Shown: positions 10,670 to 21,739, numbered from the stretch's first letter. The stretch is DNA of 64,000 bases from Plasmodiophora brassicae (GCA_039704465.1 JASFAU010000005.1:1116001-1180000), one strand, 5' to 3'. The notes: generated from the letters alone by a model not told the origin. Numbers and translations: made by a program.

Positions 10670-11667
10670 ATGCGTAGTGTACTACAGACAGTCGCTCAGT
10701 GTGCAGCTCACAAAACGCCGTCGGTGATCATGACGACCGCGACGATTCCGATCGTGGATTTGTCGCGACCGCGCGAACATGTTCTGCGCCAGTGGCATGA
10801 CGCGTTCGCCACGAACGGGTTCGCGATCGTCACGGGGCACGGTGTCGCGCGCGCGACAGTCGCCGACCTGTACGCGAGCGCGCGCGCCTTCTTCGAGGGC
10901 AACGCCCCGGACGCGAAGATGGCGTTCGCGCACGACGGTGACGCGTATGGCCCACCGGGGTACACGCCCGTGGGCGGCGAGGCCGTCGCCGGCAAAGGCC
11001 ACGGTGCCGACCCTGTTGAATCGCTAGTCCTGCACCATGGTGGGTCGCCGCCTGATCGCGTCCCGGCCTCGATACGCGAGGCCACGTTGCCGTACTGGAC
11101 CGCAATGCATACCTTGCTGTCCAACATCATGTCCATATCCGCATCCGCACTACGCCTGCCCGAGTCGTACTTTCAGGATTTCTACAACCCAGCGTAAGTG
11201 CTTCCTCCCGTCTGTGCCTCAGATCTGATCCGCAATGGTCTAGGCATTGCTCGCTGCGCTTGGCGTACTACGCTGCTGGCAGGGAGGCGAATCGGGACCG
11301 GTATGGGCCACATACGGATTACACCGGCTTCACGATCCTGTGTCGGGACGAGGTCCCCGGTTTGGAGGTGCTGATCAATGGGGAGTGGGTGCCAGTCCCG
11401 TTCGTCCCGGATTCGTTCGTGGTCAATGCGGGCGACCTGATCCAGCGCTGGACGAACGACGTGTGGAAGTCCAACGTTCATCGAGTCGCACCGGTGGCGG
11501 CGTCGCGATCGCGCCTGTCGATGGTGTTCTTCACTGGCCCTAGGCATGACGCCGTTATAACGCCGCTCGAGTGCTGCTGTTCTACCGACAATCCGCCCCG
11601 GTACGACCCGATCACTGCCGGTGAACACCTCCAGCGCAAGCTCGCCGCATCGAACCCATCGAAGTGA
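10670..11667 (+). CDS. 2-oxoglutarate/Fe(II)-dependent dioxygenase (IPNS-like)
   Basis: Two exons, 10670-11193 and 11244-11667, with a 50-nt intron; 315 aa. The N-terminal DIOX_N region (IPIVDLSRP ... NGFAIVTGHGV) is followed by the 2OG-FeII_Oxy core. Iron ligands are His198 and Asp200 (YGPHTDYTGFTIL) and His254 (SNVHRV); the 2OG-binding RxS is Arg265/Ser267. All catalytic residues are present. Family members oxidise small molecules (plant hormones, flavonoids, beta-lactam precursors), so the substrate cannot be assigned. A second in-frame ATG at 10730, just before the conserved core, may be the true start. Confidence 0.9.
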
Positions 11668-11672
11668 ATGTC

Positions 11673-12762
11673 TCACTGGCCGAGATCTTCGTTAACAATG
11701 AGGCTAAGGAGGTAGTCGGGGCCCATTCTGGACTTGTCGGCGGCGTTCTTCGCATCGAGATCGCGTTGTCGCGCCAGCGCCCTGTCGCGCAGGTAGACAG
11801 CGAATCGCCGGTCAACGATCTCCATGCCGACAAGGATGATAACGGCACCGATGAGGGAACAGGCTAGAGCGATGTCGAACTTGCGCCAGGCATTCGCGAT
11901 CATCTGCGCTCGAGCATCCGTGTAGGTGTACGTGACCTCCCCGAACCAGTTCGTTCCGTCGTTCGTCAGCTGTCGTGACGATTCAGAACAAGGCGGTACA
12001 ACCTAGGGACGTCATGGTTACGAACCTGAACGGGGGCGGCACCTGTGAATCCATCGCGACGAACAGGGGCGATCGCGTGTATTTCTGTGCTGGATACGAA
12101 GGTGCACGAGGGGCGTTGCTGGACGATAGTCCCGAATCGGCACTGTAGCCCTGTCGTGTTCTGGAATTGGCGTCCAGTGACGACGACCGGGACCGGTTGC
12201 CGATTGTCGCCTCCGGTCGGCTCGACCTGGACGATTTGTGGTGGGTCTGCTGCATAGTGTTAAACGTCGTCGGCAGACAGGGATGGCGTCAAATCACCTT
12301 CGACAGAGATCGAAATGACGTTTGGTTGGCTGGACGTCATGTTGCCATCGTGCCAGGACACGACGAACCCCAGCGTGACTGACCGTGGGTCGCGGCTGAT
12401 GCCCTGTGGGATGCCAGCGACCTGGAGGTTGGCCGGTGTCGTGTCGGACAGGTTGTGGAAGACGAGTTGTGCAGTGGGCAGAGTGATGGACGGGGTGTCG
12501 GCATCAGAACGGATGACGGATACGAAGACGTCGGAAGCGATCGGACATGTCAACGATACGGTGACGTTAGTGGCCGGCGCGCTGGACAGGATGGTGAGGT
12601 GCGGCGACGAGGCGACGATGATCGCGCACGCGAGCTCGCTTGTTGCCGACGCTGATGCATGAACTGCCAACACGCAAGTCAACCGCTCGATCGTGAAGGG
12701 CGAAGGCATCAGCGTCACACACCTACGACGACGGAGGCGATGATCAGCGCCACGGTAGCCAT
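11673..12762 (-). CDS. IPT/TIG-domain type I membrane protein
   Basis: Four exons recovered by splicing: 12762-12723, 12663-12298, 12249-12026 and 11969-11673 (introns 59, 48 and 56 nt). Exon 1 encodes MATVALIIASVVV, a signal peptide completed in exon 2 (VHASASA). Exon 2 gives an N-glycosylatable ectodomain. Exons 3-4 encode an IPT/TIG immunoglobulin-like fold: PPQIVQVEPTGGD, GRQFQNTTGLQCRFGT, then LTNDGTNWFGEVTYTYTD. A transmembrane helix (about IALACSLIGAVIILVGM) and a 45-residue charged tail follow. IPT domains occur in plexin and Met-type receptors and many protist surface proteins. The domain call comes from its Cys, Phe and Pro pattern; the role is unknown. Confidence 0.75.
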
Positions 12763-13571
12763 GGACCCCTACTTAAACATAGTGCGACCTGTTGGCGTAC
12801 CTTCGGGATACCTCAATGTGGTTCCAGGATGTTGTGCACAAACGCCTGCACGTCCATTATCATTCGAGGTCGGTTCACGCATGGCAGCTAGCAGCTGGTC
12901 CGCAACGCCTTTCGAGCAACGACCGAATTGACTATTTGCTAACGGCGCTCTGACGCCGGTTACCAATAGTTCTGGCGTCAAGGCTCCGGTTATGCTAACT
13001 GGACGCTCTGCAGCCGGGTCCTCAGGCAATGCATGAGGACATACACATCGCCGATGCGCGCGGCTCCATACCTGATTCCACTCCAGATGGGCACGCTGGC
13101 CCACCCGCCAGGCATTGCCGGAGGACTGTGCCCCAGAGAGCGTTTCCGGTTTTACATGGCGGTGGAAGCCTTGATGATGGAACGCGATCATGCTCGGATA
13201 GTTCTTGATCAACAGTTTTCGCTGATCCTGCCTGACGGGCCTGACGATGATGCCAGGGTGTGTGGGTGGGCATACATGCGATGACCCGCTGACTGGAACG
13301 CTCCACGGCAAACACGGACACGGACTCAGGGAAGTGTTGCTCACTCGGCTCTGACGACACGGCACCGCATTTCCATTTCGAACGCATTGGACGCGCTTGC
13401 CCGGGCTGCCGAGCATGTAGCCTTATAACCGGTAGTGGTCTCTAGGAAAACGTAACCTGGTTTCAGAATTATGACATGTTGCCAGACGTACATAGGCAGC
13501 GCGTGTTGGCCTGTCTGTCAGTCTGCGGACTCCGTGGCGGACACGGTAACTCCGTGGCGGACATGGTAACC
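12763..13571. other. Gene-poor interval, 0.8 kb
   Basis: No supportable gene. Short frames occur on both strands (for example 13033-13284 plus and 12769-13416 minus) but neither shows a domain, signal peptide or convincing codon pattern. It should contain the GRC3 promoter at its right end and the 5' region of the IPT gene at its left. Confidence 0.5.
13530..13569 (+). repeat. 20-bp tandem duplication upstream of GRC3 start
   Basis: Two head-to-tail 20-bp units (CTCCGTGGCGGACAyGGTAA) end 2 bp before the GRC3 ATG. They differ at one base, C in the first and T in the second. The T creates an upstream ATG at 13563, in frame with the start at 13572. Confidence 0.85.
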
Positions 13572-15397
13572 ATGACTGTACCTGGCACGAGCGAGGTCTC
13601 TCTGCAAGCGACCAAGGTTGGCCAGTTATCCCGCCGTCGGCAATGCACCTGATGCGATATTTGACATTACGTCTGTGCAGGCGGTCGTGGTTGCTGGCGT
13701 TGTGGACTGCGAACTGCTTGATGGGTGCTGCAGCGTCTTTGGTTACGATTTCAGGCAGGGCGTCATCAGAATTACGTCCGAGCCTCATGCCCGAGTGGCT
13801 GTCACTGCCATTACTGATTCCAGACTCGTGTTCCGACCGGTCGACGGCACGACCTTCTCGGTGGTACGAAACTGCATTGGGTTGCGACGGGGTCTACGCT
13901 GACCATTAGGATAGATTCCAGAAGAGGAAGAAGGCGTGGAAGGCGAAATGCTTCAGTGCCCAGATGCCTGGTTCCAGATATGTGACCGTATCGTCTCAGG
14001 TTGCCATAGATGGCGCTCCAACCAGTCCGCACGTTTCTCACTTTGCTTAGGTGTTCCCGAGGGCGGCGATGACGGCCTGCGTATTCTGATCCAGGGCCCT
14101 GGCTCCTCAGGAAAGTCCACACTTTCCAGATTCGTCACGAACCGATTTTTGAGCCGGTATTCCGAGCATACCTGTTTTCCAGATGTGGTCTTACTGGGGC
14201 CCGTGATTGCCTAGTGTCCCTCAAGTTGCCTACTTGGACTGCGATGTGGGACAGTCAGAATTCACGCCCTGTGGGAATGTCTCCGTTATTGTTGTTCGCA
14301 AGCCTGTGTTTGGGCCCCCGTACTCGCATCAACTCGCCCCTCAATTGTTAGTTGTCCAGTGTCCGCACATCGATGGTTGCTGACGAGTGTGTGTGTGTGT
14401 GTCTGTCAGTTCTGTTCACATTGGAGACGTCACACCTATTTCGAACGTGCGGTACTACATTGATGCCATTCGCAAACTGCTGGATACGTTCGATGGCTCC
14501 TGCCCGCTTGTGGTGAACACGATGGGCTGGGTGGACGGCCTTGGTGCCGATCTGCTAGCCGCCGTCACCGGCCTGTGCCGGCCCCAACACATCATCCAGA
14601 TCAGCCCATCGACCGACAGTGCACCACCGCGGCTTCCTTCGTACCGGCCGTTCGAGTTCCATCATGTAGCCGCGTTGTACCTCGGCCTTGTACAGGGCAG
14701 CTTACAGTATCCCATGACAGGTATCCAGCCAGACAAGAGGCAAGCGTCCCCAGGCGGCTCCGAGCCCCAGGGAGTACCGGTCCATGGGTCTTGCGGCGTA
14801 CTTTCTTCCAGATCGCTCTCCTTTCGCTGGTCTGAACAACGTCGCATCTTCCATCACATCATTGTCTGTGTAACCTGGCCCGATTAACGAGCATTATATG
14901 AACGAGTGTATAGGCCTGCGTATCGCATCAAGTTTGACGACATCCGGGTTCGAGACTTGAGTGGGGAAGCGTTGCACACGTCGGAAAAGGCCCTGTACTG
15001 GCTGAATGGGAGCCTGGTCGCCCTCGCCGTGGAAGTTGACGAACAGGACCCGTTTCCGAACTGCCTTGGGCTAGGCATCGTTCGTGCTGTTGACCTCAAC
15101 GACCAGTGCCTTTACGCTACGACGCCTCTTTCGCTGGACCAACTCGAGGCGGTCACCTGCATCATCCGGGGCAGCATTGGCATTCCCGCCGACATCGCGT
15201 TGCAGGTGACGGTGCTGTGTGTGTGTTCGTCACGGTGGCAGTCCCGACTCACCCAACGCGAATAGGCGGACGCGAGCTCGCTGTTCCACCAACCGTACAA
15301 GCGGGCGCATCCGGCTTCCAACGCGCTGGGCTCGTTCGAGATGAAAACGAGGCATAATGTGCAGAGGCATCGAGGCGCGGACGCTGACGGAGCGTGA
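13572..15397 (+). CDS. GRC3: GRC3/NOL9 polynucleotide 5'-hydroxyl kinase
   Basis: Nine exons with introns at 13617-13680, 13864-13914, 14000-14050, 14157-14214, 14359-14409, 14666-14720, 14870-14913 and 15206-15265. Splicing restores the family text: CCSVFGYDFRQ near the N-terminus, P-loop QGPGSSGKST, VAYLDCDVGQSEFTP after the P-loop, IGDVTP, PLVVNTMGWVDGLG, and the C-terminal LNGSLVAL ... CLGLGIVRAVD ... TPLSLDQLEAV. GRC3/NOL9 phosphorylates the 5'-OH left by Las1 cleavage in ITS2 pre-rRNA, allowing exonuclease trimming during 60S assembly. An alternative in-frame ATG lies 9 nt upstream. The CLP1 family is the alternative, but MGWVDGLG and the C-terminus fit GRC3. Confidence 0.92.
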
Positions 15398-15529
15398 CGG
15401 TGAAGGCCTACAGTAATATAAGGCGTGCACATTCGACGGGCCCGACCATGCCGGTGCTGTGTCTTCACTGAGCAGCACTTGCTGCATCAATCGTATTGGA
15501 ACTAAGCCTGCAAATCTTGCAAGTCGTGA

Positions 15530-16700
15530 CCTCTGATCTGTTGCCGATGCTTTGGCCGTCCTGATTTCATCCTTAGCGACCGTTGCTGACGGTTCGCTAA
15601 CGTTCCCATGGGCGCCACCGGGACACCCTCTGGCGGGTTTGACCCTCTACGCAACGCCGATAACGAACTTGATTGGGCCGTAACCCTGCGATGTGTCTAG
15701 CAGGAAGACGGACCCTGTATTACTGTTCAGCAGCGATCCATTCGAATCCTGCCCAGCGCCGTCTTGATAGGGTCGGGCGTGATGGCCACCGCCTTCTTTG
15801 TGTTCCACATGCGCCTCATCAACGATCACTACGCGGCCGATGTGCCGGCGGGGAGGCGCTCCTGTGCACCATGGGTCAACCTCGTCCTGCATTCGTGGGG
15901 ACTTCCACACGCTGTGCTCGCTATCGAGATGACCACTGCCACACTGTCCGGTATCATACTGGCCATCGGCGGGTACTACAGCACGCCGAACCTGTCGTAC
16001 CCTGTTGTGCAATACTTCGTCACCCTCCTCGGAGGCTTCAGCCTGGCATCGTCCATCCTATCCGCCTCGGACTGGAACCCTCAGCTGGCCGGCTTGTTGT
16101 CCTCGGAATCGTTGCTCACTCGGGTCTTGCGAGGCGACCTCCCAGTCGCATTCGTCCCGCTGGCCACCGTTCCCGTTGTCCTCGACACAGCGATCAGTGC
16201 CTCCTGGGCGACGTACTACTACTCGAGCGTGATGACGACCATTGCAGCATTGACCATGTTCCTGCTTCAGTTGACAGTGGGCCTGCACGTTCTGGTTTAC
16301 GTGATCCGATATCACCGGGTCGTCGTCGGCCTGCAATCGAAGACGAACCGTGCCACGAGGCAGTCGCCAGGAATGGGCCCGTTGCTTGCCCGACTGAGTC
16401 GCTGCGCCCTGGGCATGTCCCTGTCCATGATCCTGTTTTCCATTGGTACCGCGATGACCGCGTCGTCGTCTGTGTTCCTGACAGCCCGATGGTCTGGACC
16501 ACCTGCTTCTTGCTGACCTACAACGGCCGTGCACTGGATACTGCCTTCCCAGTCGCCATGTTCAAGCCCAGACAGATACGTCCGTTACAGGGCCGACGTC
16601 AGTCGCTTGAGCCATGTGACGCCAAAGACCAACCCCAAGGGTTCCACAATTGGTGCTTCGTAGCCAGCGAGGCCCGGAATCCCATTTGCACGAAATAAAA
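15530..16700 (+). pseudogene. Deleted copy of the PA-like/7TM membrane protein gene
   Basis: This stretch is closely similar to the intact gene at 25373-26916 but is broken. The start ATG is replaced by TTG, and early small indels disrupt the frame. At about 15735-15742 the sequence jumps from the equivalent of 25598 to that of 25998, removing about 399 bp including the intron and most of the lumenal domain. The ends share the trinucleotide CAT. Near 16470 one A is lost relative to the intact copy, shifting the last transmembrane region out of frame. The transmembrane frame 15764-16516 remains open. It is a relic of duplication; a truncated membrane protein cannot be excluded. Confidence 0.85.
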
Positions 16701-17911
16701 TGGCTCGTTCGTCTTCACTGACTTCCTACCGAGCCTCTGTCGCCCTGTAGTGCGTGCCAGTGTTGACATGGCACAGGTCAGCGTGGTGAACACCAACACC
16801 GACCGGTACCGAGTCAAATAATCTTCTGAACGCGACGATCGCAGCGTCCACAAGGCTTCATTTGGTGTCCTGGCGACTGCTACCGCACAGCACCTGAACG
16901 AATGTGCGGTTGGACAGTGGAACCAGTTCACGGCGTACAAAACACTTGTTCCTACTTCAAGAGCGGAGGTCGCACTGCTGTCCATTAGGATCGCACCCCG
17001 TTCGGCGAATGAAGCTGGATAGAGGGGCTCTATTACACGAGTTCACCCGCAAGCACGAGGATCACATGTGGACCGAATACGGCAACAGGTCGTCCACCCT
17101 TGAAGGCAAATCGGTTCCACCGGTCGTACTCCTAGACCACAAAGATGATCCTCGGTGCCCGTTACCATGTATTTGTCGGCGGAAAGTAATACTCTCTAGG
17201 GCTAGCGCTATATCCAGGTGACAGCGACGTCCATAGCGACGCCAGAGCGAACGAAACGACGCCGGAAGCGACGCTGACATGGGCAGTGACCCGTATCGCG
17301 GGCGCGCTTCCGCGAGGTCGCCAGACGGCTGAGCCTTCCTCAACAACCTGGTGGACACGGTTGACCATGTGACATTCGAGAGTCTTCGCGTTCTCTATCA
17401 CCTCATCGAAGTTGCTCGATATCGGATCTGTGACGTACGACGGCCTCCATCTGGGTGATGTGGCACCGCATTACCAGTGCAGACAAACCGGATCGGCGCT
17501 TTCACTAGTTTGGCGGACGTCAGGTTGAGAGAGTGGACTGGTTGAAATCAGCACGTCTCGCCTGGGATTCGTTCGCAGACAACGACACATGCTGGCGCCT
17601 ATGCCGTCCTGTTTCTCGCGAACGGGTTCATAGTGGGGCTGACCACGAACATCATCCCATCCCCGATGGGCGGCTGATCTTCATCGAAACAACGGGTACG
17701 CGGAGGCTCTGCCGAACGGCTTGGCAATGGGATTCGGCCAGTGCTCCCGACCTTGCAGGCAAGTGTCCCTAATACAATCTATAATTAGCAGAGCTATATT
17801 AGGGCCTACTACAACCTGCGGCCCGTAGGATGCGCCGAGCGCAACTCCGAGGGCCGTGCAGGTGCAGGCCGGCGGGCGACGGCCCGACAACAGTCAAAGT
17901 CATTGAGTGAA

Positions 17912-19108
17912 ATGGTCGTCGAGACGCACATCAGGGGCATCATCGCGCTCGTATTGCTGGCGGTCAGCGCCGTGGCGACGCTGGGGCCGCCGCTGTATCC
18001 ATGGGAGACTCATCCTGGCGAATTCGTCCGAGTCGACCTGTCTTGGGTGACGGACCCGGCGACGCTGAAGGATGAAGATCTGGAATCGGCCGCCGCCAAC
18101 CTGGTGTCCGCCGCTCTCGCTACGTCCCCTAATGGCAAAGAGTGTTTCCAGAGGCTGCTCGCGTACTGCGCCCCGCACAACGTCGGCAAATTCGAACACA
18201 TTCGCATTCCAGACAGCGTCATCTCCCGGGTTGAGATAAGCGCCCTCCGATGGCTCTTACGCTCCCTCCCCCAACAGTATCTGCGCCATGGCATGCAGAT
18301 ATTGCAATCCGCTTACGAGCGCAACAACATCTCTCTGATCCGGCTCCTCTCAACGTTCGGGGTGAAATGTTCGCTAAGCGCGGGCGACACGTATGCATAC
18401 CTGGTAACCATGACGGCGATCGATATGCTCGATCTCTCTGCCGCAGCAGGGCTTCGACCGCCCAGCAGCGACGATGACCCGTTGTGGCATGTGGAGCTGT
18501 ACCAGCGCAGCCACGATAACGGCAGCGTCCGCAAGATCGACGTGAGCGGCCTACGAAACATCGGCGCCTGGTCGACTGAAGTCGACTTTGTGGCGTACGG
18601 GCAGATCTTACGTTTGCTTATCGTGCTTGTCGAGCACGGCTTCCAGCTGGTGACGAGGATGACCGCGTATGACCAGGTGATCGCGGAGCATCCGCTGGAG
18701 CAGGACATCGCCAAGGCGATCGACCTAGATCCCGCTTGGCAACTGAAACTGTTGGATCTTCTCGCATGCAGTGGCGCCCGGATGACCAACGTTCTGGAAG
18801 AGCTCATCATGTCTCGAGCGGGACGAATCGATTCCGCTCTGAATCTGATGCAGACGCATCACATGCGGCCATCGTTCGACCCAACCTATATCGAGCGGCT
18901 GATTAACATGGGCGGCTCCGATCGCATCCGTCGAGCCAAGCTGGTTCTGCGATATGGCGGGTACACGGCAACAACGCTCCCGAACGGCATGACACCGCGA
19001 CAGATGGCAATGAAGCTCGGCGACGTCGATCTGGCAAATGTATTCGACGAGTACGATGAGTATGCAGCGTTCGCAGCCATGTACGACACGTGGATCGATT
19101 ACCATTAG
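17912..19108 (+). CDS. Secreted ankyrin-like protein, copy A
   Basis: Intronless, 398 aa from ATG 17912. Residues 1-25 form a signal peptide (MVVETHIRGIIALVLLAVSA), with no other transmembrane segment. The body contains helical repeats reminiscent of degenerate ankyrin units: GMQILQSAYERNNISLIRLLSTFGVKCSL, cut here to its hallmark LIRLLSTFG; LLIVLVEHGFQLV; LLDLLACSGARM; KLVLRYGGYTATTLPNGMTP. The paralogue at 21740-22921 is about four-fifths identical, and substitutions cluster in the middle third. A secreted effector or surface-lumen protein is plausible but unproven. It travels with a retroelement fragment. Confidence 0.8.
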   Translation: MVVETHIRGIIALVLLAVSAVATLGPPLYPWETHPGEFVRVDLSWVTDPATLKDEDLESAAANLVSAALATSPNGKECFQRLLAYCAPHNVGKFEHIRIPDSVISRVEISALRWLLRSLPQQYLRHGMQILQSAYERNNISLIRLLSTFGVKCSLSAGDTYAYLVTMTAIDMLDLSAAAGLRPPSSDDDPLWHVELYQRSHDNGSVRKIDVSGLRNIGAWSTEVDFVAYGQILRLLIVLVEHGFQLVTRMTAYDQVIAEHPLEQDIAKAIDLDPAWQLKLLDLLACSGARMTNVLEELIMSRAGRIDSALNLMQTHHMRPSFDPTYIERLINMGGSDRIRRAKLVLRYGGYTATTLPNGMTPRQMAMKLGDVDLANVFDEYDEYAAFAAMYDTWIDYH

Positions 19109-19250
19109 CCGCGTTCGTGATGCCTTACCGACGCACGTGGCATATGACACTAACGAGGGAGTCGTAATCAATAAAACCGAGGAAGGATCGTTCGGAGACG
19201 GGAGAAGCAGCCCAATAGTTACAGTTGAGCACCCAGCGGCGCCTTCGACC

Positions 19251-19778
19251 CGCCTTGACGGAGGCCGAGGCCCAGATCAATACGGTTCCCGTCAAGAACC
19301 GTTACACCGTACCCTTGATCGACCAGATCCTGGCGCAGCTGAACGTGACGCGCGCGTGTTCACCAACACTGATCTACGTGACGCGTACAACTAGATCCGC
19401 ATTCACGAAGGTGATCAATGGAAACCCGCGTTCCGCACGCCTAACGGCCTCTACCTAGATCTTCGAGTACCCTGTGATGCCCTTCGGTCTCTCCACCGAC
19501 CCGGCAGCCTTCCAGAGATTCAGGAACGAGCTGTTCAAGGATTATTTGGATGTGTTCGTCGTCGTTCATCTCGACGATATTCTCGTGTTCTCTCGCAACG
19601 AACAGGATCATGAACGCTACGTGGTAATCTTCCTCGACCGTCTCCGGCAGGCCAAGCTGAGCGCCAAGCTCGCGAAGTGTTCATGCGACGCCCGTGAAGT
19701 CGTTCCACTCGAGCATGATCATCGAGGAGAAGCGTGGGATCGGACCGCCCGCTCCCGCCGAGATACTTCACGGGACAC
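19251..19778 (+). mobile_element. Ty3/gypsy reverse transcriptase fragment A (inactive)
   Basis: Fragment of a gypsy-type reverse transcriptase read in three frames. It shows VPLIDQILAQL, an MPFGLSTDPAAFQRF fingers region, and the palm motif VVHLDDILVFSRNEQDHERY (catalytic DD). A TAG stop lies at 19392-19394, right after the conserved GAYN-like segment, and frameshifts flank it. It ends after KCSC, with no RNase H or integrase and no LTR seen. It is certainly dead as a polyprotein. Fragment B at 19930-21240 shares the same TAG. Confidence 0.9.
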
Positions 19779-19925
19779 GCCAGGCATAGTCTCTGGACCA
19801 TTATCGAACCCGGTTCACGTCCATCTCGATTGCGTCCACCCACAGCCACGCGCAGCGCTGGCAGCGAATGTCAATGTACACGTGGTGCATAGGTTAACGT
19901 AGAAGGGGCGACGATCGATAGGGCC
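19779..19925 (-). repeat. Duplicate of the ERGIC3 3' end
   Basis: About 150 bp, roughly 90% identical to 27029-27182. On the minus strand it carries the last ten or so codons of the ERGIC3 gene (ending RPYRSSPLL), its stop and flanking sequence. It sits exactly between the ends of the two accessory units. Confidence 0.85.
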
Positions 19926-19929
19926 TCTT

Positions 19930-21240
19930 ACGTCCACGACCGAACACGACGCGTTGACCGACTGGCGTCGGTCCCCGCTCGCGCGAACTCCAGAAGCCCA
20001 AGTAGCCTGCTGCGGATGCACCATGCAGGGTCTGGAGGATCTAGAGCTTGCACGCGTCCCCGACAACGATTAGACCGTTGTCGCTGTAAAGCAGGCCATC
20101 GATCAGGCGGAAACGACGGCCCTTGTGGTGTGCCGACGAGTGCCGTCACCTTCTCGACGTAGAGATCGGTCGCTTGCTCTGTCCGAAAGCGTTTTCGCGT
20201 CCCCGTGTTGAATGGTGCGAATGGTGTGCCCAAGCGGGCCAGGGAGGAAGTGGTCCGGGGACAGCAGTCGGAAGGAGCGTTGGACTGTGTCGTCTTCGTC
20301 CCGGCACTCGGGTCGGTGGGATAGTGCGTCTACCTTACTTACCATGGAGGCATCCATGGCGGTGTTGGATGCGGAAGTCGAATCCACTTTGTGCTCAAGG
20401 GGGAGGGGGTAAAGTGGGCCAGTACTGGGCCGGGCAGACGTAAAGGCGGCTTGCAAGGAACGTAATGCATCATTGTTCCCGATCAATCCAGCGGAAGGCA
20501 ACGTTGCGAGTCAGGCTGGTCAGCGGTAAAGCTTCCGGCAGAAGTTCGCGAACCCGAGGAAGGCGCGTACGCGTCCTTGGGCGGCTCCCATGCCAAGATG
20601 GTGTCCACGCGTGACTGGCCCAGGCGGAACCGATGAGCACTTCGCGGGCTTGGCGCTCAGCTTGGTCTGCCGGAGACGGTCGAGGAAGAGTTTCACGTGG
20701 CGTTCATGATCCTGTTCGTTGCGAGAGAACACGAGAATATCGTCGAGATGAACGACGACGAACACATCCAAATAATCCTTGAACAGCTCGTTCATGAATC
20801 CCTGGACGACTGCCGGGTCGTTGGAGGGCAGCACAGGGTACTCGAAGATCTAGAGGTCGTTAGGCGTGCGGAACGCGGGTTTCCATTGATCACCTTCGTG
20901 AATGCGGATCTAGTTGTACGCGCCACGTAGATCAATCTTGGTGAACACGCGCGCTCAGCTGCGCCAGGATCTGGTCGATCAGGGGTACGGCGTAACGGTT
21001 CTTGACAGTGGCCGGCGACGTCTGCCAGAATCTGCTCCGCTGCAGCCGGAGGCTCGGCGCGCTGCCCCAGTAGGGCTTCCGCCACCACCGCTGCAATGGA
21101 GCGCGTCAGCGTCGGCAGGCCGAGCGCTGCGCGCAGGCGCCGTACCGGACGTCCCCGGGGCTTCAGGGTTCTGAGATCCGTCTCCTGGCTCTTCCTGGTC
21201 TTGACCATGATGGCGGTCGGTCAACAACAAGGTCGACGCC
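19930..21240 (-). mobile_element. Ty3/gypsy fragment B (gag-like start, RT, RNase H, integrase zinc region; inactive)
   Basis: Minus strand. A frame starting MVKTRKSQETDLRTLK at 21208 may be the gag N-terminus. The RT follows in broken frames (VPLIDQILAQL, VVHLDDILVFSRNEQ), with stops including TAG at 20910-20912. Around 20500-20350 come RNase H and tether remnants (NDALRSLQAAFTSA, SKVDALSHRPE). Near 20110-20010 there is an integrase N-terminal zinc-domain remnant (LIDGLLYSDNGLIV ... LHGASAAGYLG). The element stops abruptly at the ERGIC3 fragment. No LTRs or target-site duplication are visible. Confidence 0.88.
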
Positions 21241-21739
21241 GGACAACATCGGGCAGATTCTGTTTGGGGCCGCTCGCGCTGTTCTCTGGTCGTAGAACTG
21301 TTCCTTCAACAGCTCCCCGGGTGACGCTCTTCAGCGTCCTGAATCGTCACCTGTTGATCTTGAGCATCTTTGTCTCGATGCTGGGTGGCGTAGCGACGAT
21401 GCCGAAAGAACAGACAGTCGTCCCGAATGCGGCGTCCATGACCGGCTCGCATGACGTATCCGGCAAGACATCGCGTCAGATTGGCCCGGCTGTGCAGAGG
21501 GGTGAACTATGTGAGCTGGGGCAGCTGGACCACGTTGATGTTCATATTCCCAGGCCCCGTCCAGGAAACCGACTCTCGTCTGCATTCGAAGGCGCCGCTG
21601 GGTGTTCAACTATAGTTATTGGGCTGCTTCTCCCGTCTCCGAACGATTCTTCCTCGGTTTTACTGATTACGACTCCCTCGTTAGTGTCATATGTCACGTC
21701 CGTCGACAAGGCACCGCGAACGCGGCTAACGGTGATCGA

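Larger units (their letters stand above)
16790..19778 (+). repeat. Accessory unit A: linker, secreted ankyrin-like gene, dead gypsy fragment
   Basis: A block of about 3 kb whose first 2.45 kb (to about 19250) is homologous, inverted, to about 23985-21590. The linker 16790-17911 keeps short conserved frames: 16904-17060 pairs with 23849-23690, and 17533-17772 pairs with the upstream extension of copy B. Its reading frame is interrupted and no family is recognised. Copy A carries about 180 bp near 17190-17370 that copy B lacks. To the left lies the deleted membrane-protein copy and to the right a fragment of the ERGIC3 3' end. Confidence 0.8.

Noticed and set aside
12769..13416. A 215-aa minus-strand frame as a gene.
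   Set aside because: No signal peptide, domain or intron logic; starts and ends in repetitive-looking composition. Left as an unassigned interval.
14386..14409. The GT-rich run as a microsatellite of interest.
   Set aside because: It is short and lies inside a 51-nt GRC3 intron, where it makes up part of the 3' end.
16756..19778. LTRs and a target-site duplication around the ankyrin-gypsy unit.
   Set aside because: The left edge begins near TGTTGAC and the right edge ends CTTCA, which recalls TG...CA, but no terminal direct repeat or duplicated target is visible.
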